64,000 bases of DNA from Bacteroidota bacterium (GTDB lineage: Bacteria; Bacteroidota; Bacteroidia; B-17B0; Aurantibacillaceae): assembly GCA_025362395.1 (NCBI GenBank), contig JANYGK010000110.1, positions 1 to 64,000 on the forward strand, in the 5' to 3' direction. A program made the position numbers and the translations under genes. Below, in pieces: positions 34,574 through 43,833 of this stretch. Under the pieces are notes generated by a model. That model was not told the origin of the DNA, ran no database searches, and worked only from the letters and a program-made list of their open reading frames with translations. How positions within the stretch are numbered: the stretch's first letter is position 1; each line of letters opens with the position of its first letter.

Positions 34574-35755
34574 ATGCGTTTTATACAAGCCACACGTATC
34601 TTTTCAGGTAAAGAATTTTTTAAAGACAATAGTGTCCTTATCATCAATGATAACGGTACTGTTAAAGACCTTGTATCTGCCGATGCCGTTGAAAAAAGCA
34701 ACATTGAACACATAGAAGGAATTATTACGCCCGGTTTTATAAATACACACTGCCATTTAGAATTAAGCCATTTAAAAGACAAAATAAAACGCCATACAGG
34801 CATTGTTGATTTCGGCTTATCCGTTATAAAATACCGTAATGACATTCCCGCTGAAATGCAGCAGGAATACATGCTGCAAGCTGATAAAGAAATGCTGCAA
34901 CAAGGAATAGTAGCTGTAGGCGATATTAGTAATACAATACTATCATTGCCTGTAAAAAAACAATCAACATTATATTATCACACATTTGTAGAGCTTATAG
35001 GCTTAAACCCGGAAAGGGCCGAGCTTGTTTTTGATGCAGGCAAAGAAATAATAAACGCGTTCGAAGAAAATGATTTATCTGCTTCTTTAGCACCACACGC
35101 CTCTTACAGCAGCTCATTAGAACTTATTAAAAAAATTACGGATAGCTGTTATTTAAAAAACAAACCTACAAGCATCCATAACCAAGAAAGTAAAGCAGAG
35201 AACGATTTTTTTAAAACCAAGACCGGTAATTATTTAAGTCTTTACGAAGCATTAGGCTTACCGATCAGTTATTTTAAACCCACCGGCAAAAGCAGTCTGC
35301 AAAGCGTTTTACCGGCCTTTAATAAAGAAGTTCGCGTGTTGTTAGTGCATAATACATTTACCGATGCGGATGATATTAAAACAGCTCAAAACGAAATGAA
35401 GCATGTGTATTGGTGCCTGTGCCCTAAGGCTAATTTATATATAGAAAACACCTTACCTGATGTTACCCTTTTAAGTAAAAGCAAGTGTGTATTAACGCTT
35501 GGTACCGACAGCCTGGCGAGCAATTCTAACGTATCGGTAATGGATGAAATAAATTGCTTACAATTACACCGACCCGATCTTTCACTTGAACTTTTATTGC
35601 AAGCCGCTACCTATAACGGAGCTGAATTTTTAGGAATTGAAAACAAATTCGGCTTATTAAAAAAAGGAAATACCCCCGGAATAAATGTAATAGATATTAC
35701 TAAAAAAGGAAATTATTCCGTTAAAAAATTAGCCCAGGCTAACCGTAGAGGTTAA
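34574..35755 (+). CDS. Amidohydrolase-family metal-dependent deaminase
   Basis: The protein of 393 residues has the amidohydrolase signature ITPGFINTHCHLELSHL (metal ligands His59 and His61). Further ligands are APHASYSSS, SIHNQES and the catalytic Asp in LGTDSLASN. The S-deaminase/chlorohydrolase branch includes adenosine, guanine and aminodeoxyfutalosine deaminases; the last belongs to the futalosine route to menaquinone. The nearby polyprenyl synthase makes that tempting, but substrate is not proven. ATG at 34574 is preferred to a TTG two codons earlier. The 3' end overlaps the convergent SiaB-like gene by 27 bases. Confidence 0.85.
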   Translation: MRFIQATRIFSGKEFFKDNSVLIINDNGTVKDLVSADAVEKSNIEHIEGIITPGFINTHCHLELSHLKDKIKRHTGIVDFGLSVIKYRNDIPAEMQQEYMLQADKEMLQQGIVAVGDISNTILSLPVKKQSTLYYHTFVELIGLNPERAELVFDAGKEIINAFEENDLSASLAPHASYSSSLELIKKITDSCYLKNKPTSIHNQESKAENDFFKTKTGNYLSLYEALGLPISYFKPTGKSSLQSVLPAFNKEVRVLLVHNTFTDADDIKTAQNEMKHVYWCLCPKANLYIENTLPDVTLLSKSKCVLTLGTDSLASNSNVSVMDEINCLQLHRPDLSLELLLQAATYNGAEFLGIENKFGLLKKGNTPGINVIDITKKGNYSVKKLAQANRRG

Positions 35756-36304
35756 GGTAAATAAAGAAAACCGGTCATTGATTTTTTTAAAATCTACTTT
35801 TAATTTATTACCGCTTTTCATTCCTATAGTAATAAAGCCAAGGCCTGCGCCACCCTTATCACTCATGGTATTGTTTTCTAAATGCTCTAAATAATAGGCC
35901 TTTAAAGCTTTTTCATCGTCGAAGGAATTAATAATATCAATTTGTTTTTCTAAAGCGGAAATAGAAGTATTAGCCACTAAATTGGCCGAAACCACGTTCA
36001 TCTTAACGCCGTTTTTAGTAAGGATAAAGAAGTTATGCTGATGGCCCTGATTGTTTTTTTGGCCGTGGATAAGCATATTTTGAAGGGTTTCTACACTTAT
36101 AAAAAATATTTTTTTAAGCGGGCCTTTCGGAATTTCAAGCTCGGTTACTTTTGCTTCAACCGTTTCTTCTAAATTTGATATAACGCTTTGAGACAGTTCG
36201 CCATGATGAGACAGAAGAACAGTTTGTTCGCGGCTGTAAGCATTAAGCAAATGCTCGAATTGTTCTTTTACAAACTCTTTTTCGTTATTTAAATCTGCGC
36301 TCAA
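35729..36304 (-). CDS. SiaB-like (DUF6272) histidine-kinase-fold protein kinase
   Basis: The 191-residue protein has a GHKL ATP-binding fold: an N-box-like helix ETLQNMLIHGQKN (about residue 72) and a glycine motif DKGGAGLGFITIG (about residue 150). It fits the SiaB family, which phosphorylates the STAS protein SiaC and is opposed by a PP2C phosphatase (SiaA) in a partner-switching module. No SiaC-like gene is beside it, but a SpoIIE-type phosphatase is encoded at 20703-22694. It lies 4 bases after the deoxynucleoside kinase gene, likely in one transcript, and overlaps the convergent amidohydrolase gene. Confidence 0.78.
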   Translation of the reverse strand: MSADLNNEKEFVKEQFEHLLNAYSREQTVLLSHHGELSQSVISNLEETVEAKVTELEIPKGPLKKIFFISVETLQNMLIHGQKNNQGHQHNFFILTKNGVKMNVVSANLVANTSISALEKQIDIINSFDDEKALKAYYLEHLENNTMSDKGGAGLGFITIGMKSGNKLKVDFKKINDRFSLFTLTSTVSLG

Positions 36305-36308
36305 TATA

Positions 36309-36926
36309 TTATTTAAATAAACCGTTTACCTCTGCGTCAATCATTCTTAATACTTTACCTAAATCCTCTTTACTTTCCGAAAAATTAATTTCGTCAATAT
36401 CCACTATCAGTAATTTTCCGCCTTCATAAGTTGTAATCCATGCTTCATAGCGTTCGTTCAACCTCTTTAAATAATCCAAACGGATAGAGTTTTCATAATC
36501 TCTTCCGCGTTTTTGGATTTGTTTTACTAAAGTAGGCACCGAAGCTCTTAAATAAATTATAAGATCAGGCGCTTTTACCAAACTATCCATTAATTTAAAT
36601 AAATTGAAATAGTTTTCATAATCACGCGTGGTCATTAAACCCATTGCATGCAAATTTGGTGCAAATATATATGCATCCTCATAAATTGTTCTATCCTGAA
36701 CCACTTTTTGCTTTCCTTTTCTTATCTCCTGAACTTGTCCGAAGCGAGAATTTAAGAAATATACCTGTAAATTGAATGACCAACGCTGCATATCATCATA
36801 AAAATCATTCAAATAAGGGTTATCATCGGCATCCTCATAATGAGGGGTCCATTTATAATGTTTAGCTAATAATGATGTTAATGTTGTTTTTCCTGAACCG
36901 ATATTTCCGGCAATTGCTATGTGCAT
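36309..36926 (-). CDS. Deoxynucleoside kinase
   Basis: The 205-residue protein has a Walker A (GNIGSGKTTL), the ERS/DRT motif (QDRTIYEDAYIFA) and a lid region with arginines (QIQKRGRDYENSIRLDYLKRL). This is typical of the dNK/dGK-dCK family that phosphorylates deoxynucleosides for nucleotide salvage. Preferred base is not clear. It precedes the SiaB-like gene by 4 bases. The 100 bases upstream hold T-rich runs but no box matching the promoter consensus fully. Confidence 0.9.
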   Translation of the reverse strand: MHIAIAGNIGSGKTTLTSLLAKHYKWTPHYEDADDNPYLNDFYDDMQRWSFNLQVYFLNSRFGQVQEIRKGKQKVVQDRTIYEDAYIFAPNLHAMGLMTTRDYENYFNLFKLMDSLVKAPDLIIYLRASVPTLVKQIQKRGRDYENSIRLDYLKRLNERYEAWITTYEGGKLLIVDIDEINFSESKEDLGKVLRMIDAEVNGLFK

Positions 36927-37030
36927 AAATCTCTTTCTAAAAAATTATCAGTTTATAATATACTAAGATACAGCTTTCCGGTGTTATACAAAATTTTTTT
37001 ACTTTTTTTTTTGAAATGTTAAAATTTCAA

Positions 37031-38269
37031 CTATTTTACAGTATTCAATAAAATGTATGGATTGTATTTTGTAAGTATCAATTTAGTGTCGTTAAACGCC
37101 TCTTCCATTTTTTGTTTATGTGAAGCATTCAAAAAAATCGGCAGTTTTGTTGAGTCTGCAGCCCATTGTGAAGGTAAAACAATATGCGTTTTTTTAATGC
37201 CGTCGCCCCTGTAAACCCATGTAGGAATGTAGTTAGCTGTTTTATAAGATGTTTTATGGTTGGTAAAGTTTTTTTGTATGGTTACTTTCAATATAACCCC
37301 CGCATCTGTATACCTCCAGTATTGATTGGATAAAAAATTACCCAATGAGTAGGCAATAAATACGGTATCTTTTGTGATGTCGGAATACATTGTTTTTGTA
37401 GGTCCTATCATATGGGGATGCGCGCCAATAACAAGGCTTGCCCCGGCATTAATGGCAAACTTAACAGCATCTTTTTGAGATTGTGTAGGTTCCGTTACGT
37501 TTTCTATACCCATGTGGTAAAATACTAATACAATATCCGCTCCCTTTTGTTTGGCTGATCTAACAGCATCGGTAATACCCGCAGAGTCTATCACATTAAG
37601 CATATATTTATGATCGGGTGCAGGGTAAGCACCGTTAGTGCCATAAGTGTAATTAAGAATCGCTAAACGAATGCCTTTAATAGTAAGTATTCGTATGGAA
37701 TCGTGATCTCTTTGATCGAGATATGTGCCGGCATAACCCAACTTATTTTTTTTAATGATGTCAATGGTCCTTAACAAACCTACCTCTCGCGTATCCATAC
37801 TATGGTTATTAGCAGTAACTAAAAAATCAAAGCCCGCTTCTTTAATGGCTTTACAATAGGCATCGGGCGAGTTAAAAGCCGGGTAACCCGCGTATGGCTG
37901 ACTTGTGCCTGCAAAGGTTGTCTCTAAATTCCCTATTGTAATGTCCGCATCCTGTAAATAGGGCTTTACATATTCAAAGCTTGGCGTAAAATCATATTCA
38001 CCCGAGCTTAATTTCGCATTATTGGTTTGAGGCAAATGGCACATCAGGTCGCCTGTTAAGTTAACGGTAATCTCCGCTGTAGAATCTTTAGGTTGTGGAA
38101 TATAGGTAATTGGTAATTTTGAATGCATCGGCCGGGCTACTGTAACTGCAGTATCTACAGAAAAAAGAGGGGTTATTTTTGTGGCTCCTGTTTTTTGAGG
38201 CGATTTACAGGTAGTGATAGATACGATTACCGGGCAGAAAAAAGAAAGTATTTGTAAAAATTTAAGCAT
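37031..38269 (-). CDS. CapA-family protein (metallophosphatase-like, lipoprotein)
   Basis: The protein of 412 residues starts at the ATG 38267-38269 (MLKFLQILSFFCPVIVSITTC), which gives a lipoprotein-type signal. It shows the PGA_cap motifs NLTGDLMCH, IGNLETTFAG, ANNHSMD, VFYHMGIE and GAHPHMIGP. CapA/PgsA proteins take part in poly-gamma-glutamate capsule synthesis in Bacillus; in Bacteroidota the substrate is unknown and no capB/capC genes are nearby. The start overlaps the epimerase stop by 8 bases, which implies coupled translation. Confidence 0.87.
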   Translation of the reverse strand: MLKFLQILSFFCPVIVSITTCKSPQKTGATKITPLFSVDTAVTVARPMHSKLPITYIPQPKDSTAEITVNLTGDLMCHLPQTNNAKLSSGEYDFTPSFEYVKPYLQDADITIGNLETTFAGTSQPYAGYPAFNSPDAYCKAIKEAGFDFLVTANNHSMDTREVGLLRTIDIIKKNKLGYAGTYLDQRDHDSIRILTIKGIRLAILNYTYGTNGAYPAPDHKYMLNVIDSAGITDAVRSAKQKGADIVLVFYHMGIENVTEPTQSQKDAVKFAINAGASLVIGAHPHMIGPTKTMYSDITKDTVFIAYSLGNFLSNQYWRYTDAGVILKVTIQKNFTNHKTSYKTANYIPTWVYRGDGIKKTHIVLPSQWAADSTKLPIFLNASHKQKMEEAFNDTKLILTKYNPYILLNTVK

Positions 38270-39284
38270 GGTTATGTTTAAGGTCATTTAAATAAGCATC
38301 ACACACAAAGCGAATGGTTTCCGATAAAGGCTCAAATTCAACATGTAACGTTTCTTTAATGCGTTTGTTGCTGAAGGTGTTTTTTTCTAAGCCCGCGTTT
38401 ACAGTGGCACGGGTTATTACCTGCTGCTTCCCTGTTATTTTATACCTCAGTCTATCGAGCCACATCGCTACTGTTAACAGTACTTTCCCGGCTTCTATAT
38501 AAGGCTCTTTTTTGCCGAATGCTCTTTGGATGGACGATAGCAGTTCTTTAAACGTATAGTTGTTTGCAATAAGCACAAAGCGCTTATTAAATTGTTTTGT
38601 TTCCGTTAATTGTATCATACAATCTGCCACATCGAGAGCACAAACAGCAGCGCTTGAACCGTTAGTATAAAAAGGAGACCCATTATAACAGGTGCTGATC
38701 AATTTCCCGGAGCTTTGATTCCAGAACCCGGGTCCGATAACCAATCCGGGGTTAACGATCACAGCATCTAAACCTTCTTCAATTCCCCTCCACACCTCTC
38801 TTTCGCCATTATATTTACTAATAGCGTAATCGCTGACCCGGGGAGATGATTTCCAGTAAACCGTTTCATTAATGTTTTTTGTAATGTCCGGGTTTTGTAA
38901 AGTAGCGATGGAACTTACATGACAAAGCGCTTTAATGTTTTTCTCTAAGCAGGCGTTAACCACATTAGCTGTGCCAATGGCATTAACCGCATGCATTTGC
39001 TGTTTATCTTTTTCATTAAATGACACATAACCGGCACAATGGTAAACAGTATCAATTCCTTCCAATGCTTCCAGTAAGGAATAAATGTCAGTTACATCGG
39101 CATTGACCCATTTTATTTTATGAAATAATTCTTCGGCATTAGCTACATAGTAAGAGAATAGTTTTTTTGTTTTTAAAACATCGCTGTCGGCTCTTTTAAT
39201 AGCTGTTACAGGCTTATTTAACTGTAGTAGCTTTAAGGCTACATGCGCGCCAATTATTCCTGTAGCCCCCGTTATTAAGTTCAT
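38262..39284 (-). CDS. NAD-dependent epimerase/dehydratase, dihydroflavonol-reductase-like
   Basis: The protein of 340 residues begins with the Rossmann motif NLITGATGIIGAHV (GxxGxxG). It has the catalytic YAISKYNGE (YxxxK) and HVSSIATLQ, typical of extended SDRs acting on sugar nucleotides or on hydroxy-ketone substrates. The ATG at 39282-39284 is preferred over 39305, which adds a basic extension and lies inside the upstream gene. It is the middle gene of a PAP2-like/epimerase/CapA run. Confidence 0.85.
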   Translation of the reverse strand: MNLITGATGIIGAHVALKLLQLNKPVTAIKRADSDVLKTKKLFSYYVANAEELFHKIKWVNADVTDIYSLLEALEGIDTVYHCAGYVSFNEKDKQQMHAVNAIGTANVVNACLEKNIKALCHVSSIATLQNPDITKNINETVYWKSSPRVSDYAISKYNGEREVWRGIEEGLDAVIVNPGLVIGPGFWNQSSGKLISTCYNGSPFYTNGSSAAVCALDVADCMIQLTETKQFNKRFVLIANNYTFKELLSSIQRAFGKKEPYIEAGKVLLTVAMWLDRLRYKITGKQQVITRATVNAGLEKNTFSNKRIKETLHVEFEPLSETIRFVCDAYLNDLKHNHA

Positions 39285-39297
39285 AAACGCTTTTTTA

Positions 39298-39930
39298 CTA
39301 AACAAATGTAATGCTTTGTGCTAAAAAAAATAACGAAAACTGCATGAAACAACCTAAAATAAAACCGGCATACACTTGCCGCGACGTATGTGAGTTTAAA
39401 AACAGACGCGAAAACCCAATAATACCGGCCAATATGATGCATAATGAAAGTGCTGCAAATAAAGGCAGTTGCAAGAAATAACTTAATGCCAGCAACACTC
39501 CTATCATGCCGCCTATACCTACCATGTGCGCGCTTATTTGCCACCATAAATGAATAATAGCCGTCAATAAAATACAGATGCCTGCGCCTAATATAAATAG
39601 TTTTACTGCCGGCCAAACGCCAAGGTCATATACCATATAAAACAAGCCGAAATAGCATAGAGCCGTCATAAATAAGGGAAAGATCCGTTCTTTTCTGTTC
39701 TCTAATTTTAAAGAGGTTATATAGTTTAATTTATATAGAATAAGCATGTTTAATACCGGTAATAAAAAGGTAAATGCAAAAACAGTGAGCGTAATAATAC
39801 ACTTTAATTTTAAAGGCGTAAAAGCATAATAAATACTGTTGGTTAATCCGAAAAATATCAGTAAACACCCGTAAGTAGCTATTAATAAAGGATGAAACAA
39901 ATAAGAAATAAAATTAGCAAAGGACTTCAT
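39298..39930 (-). CDS. PAP2-like polytopic membrane protein
   Basis: The 210-residue protein has about six membrane helices. It has three motifs in the order of type 2 phosphatidic-acid phosphatases: KLENRKERIFP, then QISAHMVGIGG in the place of PSGH, then SRLFLNSHTSRQVYAG in the place of SRxxxxxHxxxD. The last Asp is replaced by Gln. It may hydrolyse lipid phosphates such as undecaprenyl diphosphate, or have lost activity. It ends 13 bases before the epimerase start. Confidence 0.72.
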   Translation of the reverse strand: MKSFANFISYLFHPLLIATYGCLLIFFGLTNSIYYAFTPLKLKCIITLTVFAFTFLLPVLNMLILYKLNYITSLKLENRKERIFPLFMTALCYFGLFYMVYDLGVWPAVKLFILGAGICILLTAIIHLWWQISAHMVGIGGMIGVLLALSYFLQLPLFAALSLCIILAGIIGFSRLFLNSHTSRQVYAGFILGCFMQFSLFFLAQSITFV

Positions 39931-39933
39931 ATA

Positions 39934-40113
39934 TTAATCTTTTTTTAGACGTGTGGATTCTTGTTCGTTACTGTGTTTTTCATTGACGCGTATGCTCATT
40001 TTTCCGAATTTATAATTCAAAGTTAACCTAAATCTTCGTGTATCATCTCTCGAGTTAAAAGTATAATTTTGATTATCGAATTTATAAGTTGTCCGGCTGA
40101 TATCAGATATCCT
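39934..40113 (-). pseudogene. C-terminal remnant of a TonB-dependent-receptor-type outer membrane barrel
   Basis: The minus strand keeps 59 open codons with no start, ending DDTRRFRLTLNYKFGKMSIR and then a charged tail of about 18 residues. Dense Arg-rich strand followed by LTLxYxFGK is the usual last strand of outer-membrane beta-barrel receptors in Bacteroidota. A TAG (40114-40116) closes the frame upstream. In the next frame upstream (to about 40205) another short aromatic stretch (GGFYVLSPSFSKQYRGY) may be the continuation after a frameshift. The rest of the gene is gone. The 370-base gap between 39930 and 40301 is mostly this relic. Confidence 0.55.
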
Positions 40114-40284
40114 CTATACTGTTTTGAGAAAGAAGGTGATAAGACATAAAAACCACCATAAGCGCCGGGTACTGTTTGTTCCAAGGGGAAGGGCTTTACA
40201 CACAAACAAAAAGGAAATATGTAAAATTAATCTAATTTTTGGGTTCCCCTGATAATATAGATAGTATATTTTAAAATCTATTCC

Positions 40285-40292
40285 TATTTTTG
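40285..40292 (+). promoter_or_regulatory. -7 promoter box for gldF-gldG
   Basis: TATTTTTG matches TAnnTTTG and lies 8 bases before the gldF ATG at 40301. No TTTG or TTG at the expected -33 position. Confidence 0.38.
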
Positions 40293-40300
40293 AAACCTAT

Positions 40301-41041
40301 ATGTTTACTCTACTGGTAAAAGAAATACGCAGTTTTTTAAGTTCTCTCATAGGCTACATTGCCATTGGTGTTTTTATAACCGGCATTGGTACTTTTATGT
40401 GGTTGGTTCCTACAGAAAGCGCGGGGTCTAATGTGTTGGACAATGGCTTTGCAAACATCGATTCTTTATTTATACTGGCACCGTGGGTGTATCTTTTTTT
40501 AATACCCGCTATTACTATGCGTAGCTTTTCGGAAGAAAAGAAAACAGGAACCATTGAATTACTACTGACACGCCCTTTAACCGAAATGCAAATTGTTATG
40601 GCCAAATACTTGGCAGGCGTTATTTTAGTGATCGTTTCTTTGTTACCTACACTTATTTATTTTTATTCGATTTATCAATTAGGTTACCCGAAAGGAAATA
40701 TTGATACAGGCGGCATGTGGGGATCTTATATTGGCTTACTGTTTTTAGGAGCCGGTTTTGTAGCTGTAGGAACATTTGCATCGGCAGTTTCAGAGAATCA
40801 GGTCATTGCCTTTATTATGGCGCTGCTATTATGTTTTATAACTTACATTGGTTTCGAATTTGTTTCTTCATCCGGTATTTTCGGTAAGTATGATGCGCTG
40901 GTAAAAGGCTTAGGTATGAATGAGCATTACCTTAGTATGAGCCGCGGGGTAATTGATACAAGGGATGTGGTTTATTTTTTTAGTATGATCGCTTTATTTA
41001 ATTTATTATCAAAATTAGTTTTACAAAGCAGAAAATGGTAA
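40301..41041 (+). CDS. gldF: Gliding motility ABC-2 permease GldF
   Basis: The 246-residue protein has six membrane helices of the ABC-2 type and the family segment PAITMRSFSEEKKTGTIELLLTRPL. GldF and GldG form, with the ATPase GldA, an ABC complex needed for gliding in flavobacteria; its substrate is unknown. GldA is not in the window. The stop overlaps the gldG start by 7 bases. Paired order and length are as in other Bacteroidota. Many non-gliding relatives keep the pair, so motility is not proven. Confidence 0.92.
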   Translation: MFTLLVKEIRSFLSSLIGYIAIGVFITGIGTFMWLVPTESAGSNVLDNGFANIDSLFILAPWVYLFLIPAITMRSFSEEKKTGTIELLLTRPLTEMQIVMAKYLAGVILVIVSLLPTLIYFYSIYQLGYPKGNIDTGGMWGSYIGLLFLGAGFVAVGTFASAVSENQVIAFIMALLLCFITYIGFEFVSSSGIFGKYDALVKGLGMNEHYLSMSRGVIDTRDVVYFFSMIALFNLLSKLVLQSRKW

Positions 41042-42744
41042 AGAATAAAACTAACTCTACACAAAAAAGAAAAGACGTGGCCATGCTCATCGTAGTAGCT
41101 GCCATTTTAATATTAATTAATTTTGTAGGTTATTTTTTATTTAAACGTTTCGACCTTACTTCAGAAAAACGCTACACCCTTTCGGAATCGACCAAAAAAC
41201 TGTTGAAAGAAATTGATGACGTCGTTTATGTAAAAGTGTATTTACAGGGAAATTTTAATCCGAGCTTTACACGTTTACGCAATGAAACAAAGGAATTACT
41301 GGATGAATACAGGGCTTATTCGGGCGATAAAATTGAATACGAATTTATAAACCCTTTAGAAAATCCGAATAAAGAAGAGGTTGACAATATAGAAAAACAG
41401 TTATTTCAAAAAGGAATCATCCCCGAACAGATCATTGACAGGAGTTCACAAAAAGTATCAGAAACCTACATCTGGCCCGGCGCCATTGTATCTTACAGAG
41501 GTAAGGAAAGTGTTTGGCAGATTTATAAAAGACAGGTTGCCCTGCAAAATCAACAGGAGCAAAATATAAATAATTCGATACAGGAATTAGAATACGGCTT
41601 ATCAAACAGCATACGGAAAACAAAAACAATCAGAAAAGCCGAAGTTGTTTTTTTAGAAGGCCATGGCGAGTTGGACACTATATATTGTGCGGATTTCATG
41701 ACTGCTTTATCTGAATATTATAAAGTAAGCCGTGTGGCGATGAACGATAAATTGTATGCTTTAAAAGGTGCAGATGCTATTGTGATTGCACAGCCTGATT
41801 CTGTTTTTACGGATAAAGAAAAATTTCTGATTGATCAATTCATTATGCATGGCGGTAAAGCGCTATGGTTGATAGACCCTGTATACGTGAACCGTGATAC
41901 GTTAAATACGCAAGGGTACACACTTGGTTTTAAAAATGAATTGAACTTAGACGATATTTTATTTAAATACGGCGTAAGGTTAAATCCCGTACTAGTGCAA
42001 GACCTGCAATGTGCACGGGTTCCTATTAACATGGGGTTCAAAAAGGGACAACCCGATTTTCAGCCTTTTCCATGGGTATATTATCCTTTAATTTTACCGG
42101 TTTCAAGTCATCCCATCGTAAAAAATCTGGACCTGATTCGCACTGAATTTATTGGCACGCTTGATACTGTTTTTGCAAGAGGAATTAAGAAAACAATATT
42201 GCTGCAAACCTCTAAATATACCAAAACACAGGCAACCCCTACACGCGTAAATGTCGGTATGATCCGTTATCAACCCAATGAAAAACAATACATTAATTCA
42301 TTCCAAAACTTTGCCTGTTTGCTGGAAGGCAGCTTTGAATCTGTTTTTAAAAACAGGATCCCAACCGCATTTATGGAAGATAAAGCATTTGATGTAATGG
42401 GCAACAGTAAACCTACACGTATGATTGTAGTGGCCGACGGCGATATTGCTAAAAACGAATATCAAAGAAGTACCGGTAAGGTTTACCCGGTTGGTTTTGA
42501 TTCATACATGAACGAACAATTTGCCAACCGCACTTTTTTACTAAATTGTATGAATTATTTACTGGATGACGAGGGTTTGCTGCAACTGCGCTCACGTGAA
42601 GTGAAATTAAGGTTGTTGGATAAAAAGAAAATAGCCTTACAACCTACAAAATGGAAATTAATAAACGTTGGCTTGCCTTTATTAATTATTTTACTTTTTG
42701 GGTTAATTCAGTTTTACATTCGCAAGAAAAAATACACCAACTAA
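41035..42744 (+). CDS. gldG: Gliding motility-associated ABC transporter substrate-binding protein GldG
   Basis: The 569-residue protein has an N-terminal helix (about 15-38) and a C-terminal helix (about 543-563) around a large periplasmic ABC-auxiliary domain. Recognisable are KRYTLSESTKKLL, YRAYSGDKIEYEFINP and VFLEGHGELDT. It is translationally coupled to GldF and acts with it at the inner membrane. Length is normal. Confidence 0.92.
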   Translation: MVKNKTNSTQKRKDVAMLIVVAAILILINFVGYFLFKRFDLTSEKRYTLSESTKKLLKEIDDVVYVKVYLQGNFNPSFTRLRNETKELLDEYRAYSGDKIEYEFINPLENPNKEEVDNIEKQLFQKGIIPEQIIDRSSQKVSETYIWPGAIVSYRGKESVWQIYKRQVALQNQQEQNINNSIQELEYGLSNSIRKTKTIRKAEVVFLEGHGELDTIYCADFMTALSEYYKVSRVAMNDKLYALKGADAIVIAQPDSVFTDKEKFLIDQFIMHGGKALWLIDPVYVNRDTLNTQGYTLGFKNELNLDDILFKYGVRLNPVLVQDLQCARVPINMGFKKGQPDFQPFPWVYYPLILPVSSHPIVKNLDLIRTEFIGTLDTVFARGIKKTILLQTSKYTKTQATPTRVNVGMIRYQPNEKQYINSFQNFACLLEGSFESVFKNRIPTAFMEDKAFDVMGNSKPTRMIVVADGDIAKNEYQRSTGKVYPVGFDSYMNEQFANRTFLLNCMNYLLDDEGLLQLRSREVKLRLLDKKKIALQPTKWKLINVGLPLLIILLFGLIQFYIRKKKYTN

Positions 42745-42809
42745 TTGCAAAATAGATTTTGTATTTTGTAAATACATTCAATTTCCTTCAATTAAGAATA
42801 TAACAGCAC

Positions 42810-43832
42810 ATGAAAAAAAGTTCCGTCATTACCATTTTAATTTTATTGGTTTTAGTTATCGCAGCTATTTTTGTTTATAAAAGCAAAGGTAAAAATTCTA
42901 CTATGGATAAAGAAGCCGGCAATTTTGGCTTAAAAGATACCGCTTCGGTAGATAAAATATTTCTGGCTGATAAAGACGGCAGATCAATTTTACTGGAGAA
43001 AAAACCGACAGGCTGGCTATTGAACGGAAAATATACGGTAAGGCCCGACGCTATTGAATTATTGCTTTACACTGTAAGAATGGTAGAGGTTAAATCGCCT
43101 GTATCTAAAAGCAGCAGAGATAATGTCATTAAAATAATGGCCGGTAAATCCACTAAAATTGAGATGTACAGTAAAGGCACAAAAATTAAACAATATTATG
43201 TGGGGCATTCTACACAGGATCATACCGGTACTTTTATGTTACTGACAAACCCCGAAACTGATGAAAATTATAAAGAACCTTTTATTACCCATATCCCCGG
43301 GTTTGAAGGCTTTTTAACTACGCGTTATTTTACGGATGAAATAGACTGGCGAGACCGTTTAATGATAAACTACAGGCCGCCGCAAATAAAACAAATTAAA
43401 TTAGAGCTTCATGAAATACCTGATTCATCGTTTGTAATTGACCTGTTCAGCATGCAACGCTTTGGTTTAAAAACAATGAAAGGCCAACAGCTTTCTTTTG
43501 ATGAAGAGAAAATAAAACAATACATTGCTTATTTTCAAAATGTAAACTGTGAAGTAGTGCTTGATAAAAAATCCAAGTTGGCAGATTCTCTCAACACTGC
43601 CATCCCTTTTGCAACTCTTACCATTACTGATAGAAACAACAACTTAAATGTTTCCCGATTTTATCATAAACTTTCAATTCCCTCCCAAAATAAAAATTAC
43701 GGGATTGATTATAAATATGATCCTGACAGGTTATATGCGAAATACAATAACGGTGCGGATTATGGAGTAGCGCAGTACTTTGTATTCGGGAAAATGCTAC
43801 AAACTTACCTGTATTTCCTTCCCCGAAAATAA
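42810..43832 (+). CDS. DUF4340 domain protein
   Basis: The 340-residue protein has one N-terminal membrane helix (residues about 5-23) and a long periplasmic part. The repeated beta pattern is that of DUF4340 (VDKIFLADKDGRSILLEKKPTGWLL). DUF4340 proteins are often encoded next to GldG-like ABC auxiliary genes, as here, and are thought to help the transporter. It is 65 bases after gldG and in the same direction. Confidence 0.8.
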   Translation: MKKSSVITILILLVLVIAAIFVYKSKGKNSTMDKEAGNFGLKDTASVDKIFLADKDGRSILLEKKPTGWLLNGKYTVRPDAIELLLYTVRMVEVKSPVSKSSRDNVIKIMAGKSTKIEMYSKGTKIKQYYVGHSTQDHTGTFMLLTNPETDENYKEPFITHIPGFEGFLTTRYFTDEIDWRDRLMINYRPPQIKQIKLELHEIPDSSFVIDLFSMQRFGLKTMKGQQLSFDEEKIKQYIAYFQNVNCEVVLDKKSKLADSLNTAIPFATLTITDRNNNLNVSRFYHKLSIPSQNKNYGIDYKYDPDRLYAKYNNGADYGVAQYFVFGKMLQTYLYFLPRK

Positions 43833-43833
43833 T

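Noticed and set aside
40023-40205. 60-codon frame on the minus strand as a separate gene
   Set aside because: It overlaps the barrel relic in another frame and has no domain; more likely part of the decayed gene.
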